A stretch of DNA of 64,000 nucleotides from Pomphorhynchus laevis (taxonomy: Eukaryota > Acanthocephala > Palaeacanthocephala > Echinorhynchida > Pomphorhynchidae). Under the pieces are notes generated by a model. The model was not told the origin of the DNA and made no database searches. It saw nothing but the letters and a program-made list of their open reading frames with translations. Position 1 is the first letter of the stretch. Each line of letters opens with the position of its first letter. The translations under genes were made by a program, and so were the position numbers. Shown here in pieces: positions 61,213 through 64,000 of this stretch. The stretch covers positions 124,001 through 188,000 of the forward strand of contig WNNJ02000010.1 in the NCBI GenBank assembly GCA_012934845.2, given 5' to 3'.

Positions 61213-61878
61213 CTAGTGTTGAGGAGGCCGAGGCGTAAACCTTGTGTTGTGGCGAAAGAGTCTAGTGGAGAAGATACATAGGAGAATGAAGCGCCATCGA
61301 ATTTTTGGACGGGTGTGGACAGCTTGAAAATTTCCGTCTATGTTTCGGATGGAGAGTGATGTTTCGCCGTTTTCCTCGCGACGGCGTTTTTCGATGCGGG
61401 CTGAAGAGATTTGAGCGATTTCAGAAGGGACGCGATCGGGGAAAATTCGAGTGGTTGAAGATGACATGAGTTTGAATCGTTGAGAGAGGACAGAAGACGC
61501 GTGAGAGCGATGCTTGAAAACAATTTTTAGGAGAGGGGGCTTGGAAGGATTAGATTGGGAAGATTTGTTTAGACGGATGAAAGCGACAGGAGAAATGTCC
61601 TTGAAAAAGGATGGTTTATCCGCAGGGACAATAGACGAGAGGATTGATCTGATGGCGGAAACATCTTGATCTAGACGTGCTTGTGGATATAAGGAGTTAG
61701 AAGGGGTGATATTAGTGACAATGACGCAACGATCGCGAGAAGCAAAGCGCTTCCGTAAAGGAGGACGACTGACGTGAGTAAGTGAGATCACGATAGAAGA
61801 GCTGGCAGTTGATGATTTGGATGGATTTGGTTTGACGACGGGAGACATAGAGGATAATGATAATAAAGAGGGTGGCAA
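61213..61878 (-). CDS. LINE D ORF1 protein, conserved C-terminal part
   Basis: 221 codons. PPLRKRFASRDRCVIVTNIT, RLDQDVSAIRSILSSIVPAD, PVAFIRLNKSSQSNPSKPPL, LKIVFKHRSHASSVLSQRFK and RIFPDRVPSEIAQISSARIE match the C1 ORF1 C-terminal domain at about 60%. The N-terminal zinc module is missing; upstream sequence (61,935-62,030) is a short repeat and fold-back, so the ORF1 start was lost there. Confidence 0.78.
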   Translation of the reverse strand: MPPSLLSLSSMSPVVKPNPSKSSTASSSIVISLTHVSRPPLRKRFASRDRCVIVTNITPSNSLYPQARLDQDVSAIRSILSSIVPADKPSFFKDISPVAFIRLNKSSQSNPSKPPLLKIVFKHRSHASSVLSQRFKLMSSSTTRIFPDRVPSEIAQISSARIEKRRREENGETSLSIRNIDGNFQAVHTRPKIRWRFILLCIFSTRLFRHNTRFTPRPPQH

Positions 61879-62186
61879 GCGATGTGAGGAAAGGTTATGA
61901 GTGGAAGGATAGTGGAGGTTGGTGGAGGTGATTTTGATTGATGGATCAAATATATTGATGGATCAAATATATAGATTGATGGATCTGATAGGCATAACGG
62001 ATCTATGCCTATCAGAGCTCGACGAGTATGTCCTATTAAGCGTTTTGTGATGTAACACACGTAGTCTGAATGCTTTCGAATGGATAAGTCAGCACAAACC
62101 CAAACTCTCAAATCTTTATATGAGTAGGTTCTTTCGATACTAATTGAACCAAACTGGTACTCACCACCAAGATGATCACATGATCT

Positions 62187-63375
62187 TCATGATATACGCG
62201 TACATGTACATTTAGCGGAATTGATCCTCAAGTGATTTCGTTTAGACCAATTGAATATAACGTCGACGTCGCTTTGTAAATGCTGTTTATCAAGTTTGGA
62301 AATAATAGGTCGCCAAACTTTAAGATCATCTGCATATAATAAACTGAATGAACTGATATTTGGTATCAACTCGTTGATATAAAGACTGAATGAAGTGGGA
62401 CCCAATATACTTCCCTGTGGCACACCTAACAACACTAGAAATGGACTCGACAGCGACTCACTAACTCGTACGACACTTTATCGGTTGGAAAGGAATACAC
62501 GAATCCAGTTTACGATCCTCTTATCAAGATGAATGTGCTCCAACTTCTCAATAAGACGCGTGTGATTAAGTGAGTCGAACGCTTTTGAGAAATCAAAGAA
62601 AATGACATCAACTGGTATACCTTGATCATAATAGTGATACAAATTTTCACGTGCATGTACAAGATTAGTAGTCGTGGAATAACCTTTTCGGAAGCCATGC
62701 TGTACTGGGGTCAAAATTTGAAATCTATCTAGAAATTCTATTATTCGTCGCTTAATCGATCTCTCTAGCACACGACAACACACGCAAGTGAGACTAATAG
62801 GCCTATAATTGTCAATGGACGAACTATCCCCTTTCTTATAAATATGACAGATGATGGAATTCTGCTAATCAGAAGGAACAACGCCAAAAGCCACAGACGC
62901 AGAGAAAATATTGTAAAGCGGATGACATATTATGTCAGCGATGTTTCGCAGATATACGGGCGGTAAGCCATCTGGACCCGCACCTGCTTTGCATTTAAGT
63001 TTCCGAAGCTCTTGGAGAACATCATAACATTGGAAGAGGTCTCTTGTGTCATCTCCGGACGATTCAAATGTACACGGATCACCCATTGTCACATCCTTAT
63101 GGTCAAGATTCAAAGAATGGAAATGATTTTCAAACATATTCGATATCCGCAAAGAATCAGCTATGAATTTTCCATCGTCACGCTGTATGCAATTTATAGG
63201 TTTACAGCGCGTATGATAAGAAGTCACATACCTAAAGAAAGAGCGGGGATCACGGTGACAGTTTATACTTAGCTGTTCTTTCGAAAGATCGCCTACTAGT
63301 TCGCTTCATGGACGTAACGAGGTTTCGCCATTTCTTATAAGTGCTGAGATTATCTGTTTTTACGATAGTCATTAA
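62187..63375 (-). mobile_element. CR1-group LINE (linker and RT up to YADD), copy H
   Basis: Minus strand: linker STYKKWRNLVTSMKRTSRRS (63,335), FIADSLRISNMFENHFHSLN, LQELRKLKCKAGAGPDGLPP (63,010), VYLRNIADIICHPLYNIF. RT: CCRVLERSIKRRIIEFLDRF (62,780), VQHGFRKGYSTTTNLVHARE, VDVIFFDFSKAFDSLNHTRL (62,600, catalytic Asp), GVPQGSILGPTSFSLYINEL (62,430) and SLLYADDLKVWRPIISKLDK (62,340, catalytic YADD), ending LRINSAKCTC at 62,190. Three frames are needed. The C-terminal domain is not here but is plausibly at 59,165-59,520, beyond inserted element D. Confidence 0.85.
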
Positions 63376-63417
63376 ATAGTCATATTAGAATAAGATAGTT
63401 AGGGTTACCGAACTTAC

Positions 63418-63443
63418 TTTCACAATCAGTAGTGATTGTGAAA
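63418..63443. repeat. 11-bp perfect fold-back
   Basis: TTTCACAATCA (63,418-63,428) pairs with TGATTGTGAAA (63,433-63,443) across GTAG. It lies 40-70 bases past the 5' break of LINE H. Confidence 0.85.
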
Positions 63444-63765
63444 TATTTGTCAATCTATACAATTTGTGTGATTTCATTTTTATCATTTGCTATATTTTCT
63501 TAATCATCGCGAATAAGTTCTTGCACTGAATTCTCTCGTGTTACCTGTGACTTTTCTGCGTAAATTTACTTACTCGAAACTTAGTCATGGTGAATACATT
63601 TTTGCATCGTACATATTTAATCTTTGAAGATATCAATGATCTCTTCATTTGAATTGATCATTTGTAATTATTTTTTGATGATTTCGATACATTCAGATCA
63701 AAACAAGGGATTTCAACATTTCACAAGTTTACATTTATAATGATCGTCAGCTTCTATTATACATC
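63444..63765. other. Unassigned spacer
   Basis: AT-rich; nothing recognised. Confidence 0.5.
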
Positions 63766-63767
63766 CT

Positions 63768-64000
63768 CGATGTATTTAGGCAACTACATCCACGATGCAT
63801 TTTGGCTACCACACCCTCGATGTATTGTGGTAACTACATCTACGATGTATTTAGCCAACAACATCCTCGAGGTATTTAGACAACTACATCCTTGATGTAT
63901 TTAGCAAATTCGTCGAGGATGCATTTAGACAACTGCATCCTCGGAGTATTTAGGCAACGACACCCTCGATGCATTTAGGCAAATACATTCTCGATGTATT
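63768..64000. repeat. About 27-bp minisatellite running off the window
   Basis: Eight or nine imperfect units on the theme ACATCCTCGATGTATTTAGG followed by CAACT. One unit near 63,907-63,925 contains TCGTCGAGGATG, the reverse sense of the core. The array continues past 64,000. Confidence 0.9.

Larger units (their letters stand above)
59555..61940 (-). mobile_element. L2-like LINE copy D, internally deleted (RT core missing)
   Basis: Minus strand, a distinct subfamily of the C1/C2 group. ORF1 61,878-61,213 (SRDRCVIVTNITPSNSLYPQ, PLLKIVFKHRSHASSVLSQR, RIFPDRVPSEIAQ). The endonuclease is spread over frames from 61,260 to about 60,460 (LGDFNIRLDRP near 60,785; ISDPGLSDHFLITLDL near 60,610). Linker APWFDIQCLLSKRRLRHAFR (60,340). 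At 60,076-60,126 the reading jumps to the post-RT domain (LMSLLSSLLFPKIDYCLSLF) through two back-to-back fold-backs, removing the whole RT catalytic region. The C-terminus ends WNQLPLDVRRAPSFITFKHL, then the 3' hairpin (59,595-59,559). Confidence 0.88.

Overview
This is animal (metazoan) nuclear DNA: AT-rich, with GT-AG introns, a spliced metal-transporter gene, and mostly transposable-element remains. The mobile elements (CR1/L2-group and R1/I/Jockey-group LINEs, Penelope-like elements, a FLYWCH/Mutator-like element, a small LTR-retrotransposon fossil) and the Cys-bearing ectodomain of the transporter suggest an ecdysozoan (nematode or arthropod). The sequence does not settle which. I saw no rRNA, tRNA or CRISPR array.

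Host gene. One gene is supported: a ZIP (SLC39, LIV-1/ZIP14-like) zinc/metal transporter on the minus strand, 19,346 down to 6,510. Its eight exons join in frame to 396 codons, with consistent phases and GT/AG borders. Two large introns (18,823-14,129 and 13,897-7,878) are full of repeats: Penelope-like fragments, a 504-bp satellite carrying hammerhead-ribozyme-like cores, palindromes, minisatellites and an inverted-repeat element. An 81-bp x 7 tandem repeat lies just past the stop codon. A 0.55-kb piece of intron 5, with the last 20 bases of exon 5, is copied at 42.3 kb.

Layout. 1-5.3 kb: LINE, LTR-fossil and Penelope fragments. 6.5-19.3 kb: the ZIP gene and its introns. 20-23.5 kb: degenerate LINEs, one split by a 642-bp FLYWCH/Mutator-like element with a 9-bp target duplication. 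23.5-30.1 kb and 34.1-43.3 kb: patchwork copies of LINE family A and one copy of the related family G; several copies lack their 3' ends, which is unusual for target-primed insertions. 30.2-33.5 kb: nothing recognised. 44.2-62 kb: L2-like LINEs, including two long sister copies (48.4-52.9 and 54.8-59.1 kb) and an internally deleted relative (59.6-61.9 kb) that probably split a CR1-group LINE (62.2-63.4 plus 59.2-59.5 kb). The right edge is a minisatellite.

Most notable signals: (1) a type-I hammerhead-like fold in each unit of the 504-bp satellite, antisense to the ZIP gene; (2) minimal hammerhead-like motifs with compensatory stem-II changes downstream of two different Penelope-like ORFs; (3) short perfect fold-backs (7-58 bp stems) at many deletion, inversion and duplication junctions, some followed by tandem reiteration, suggesting snap-back repair synthesis; (4) a covarying 3'-terminal hairpin shared by the L2-like LINEs; (5) a His-to-Cys change in the TM5 metal motif of the ZIP protein.
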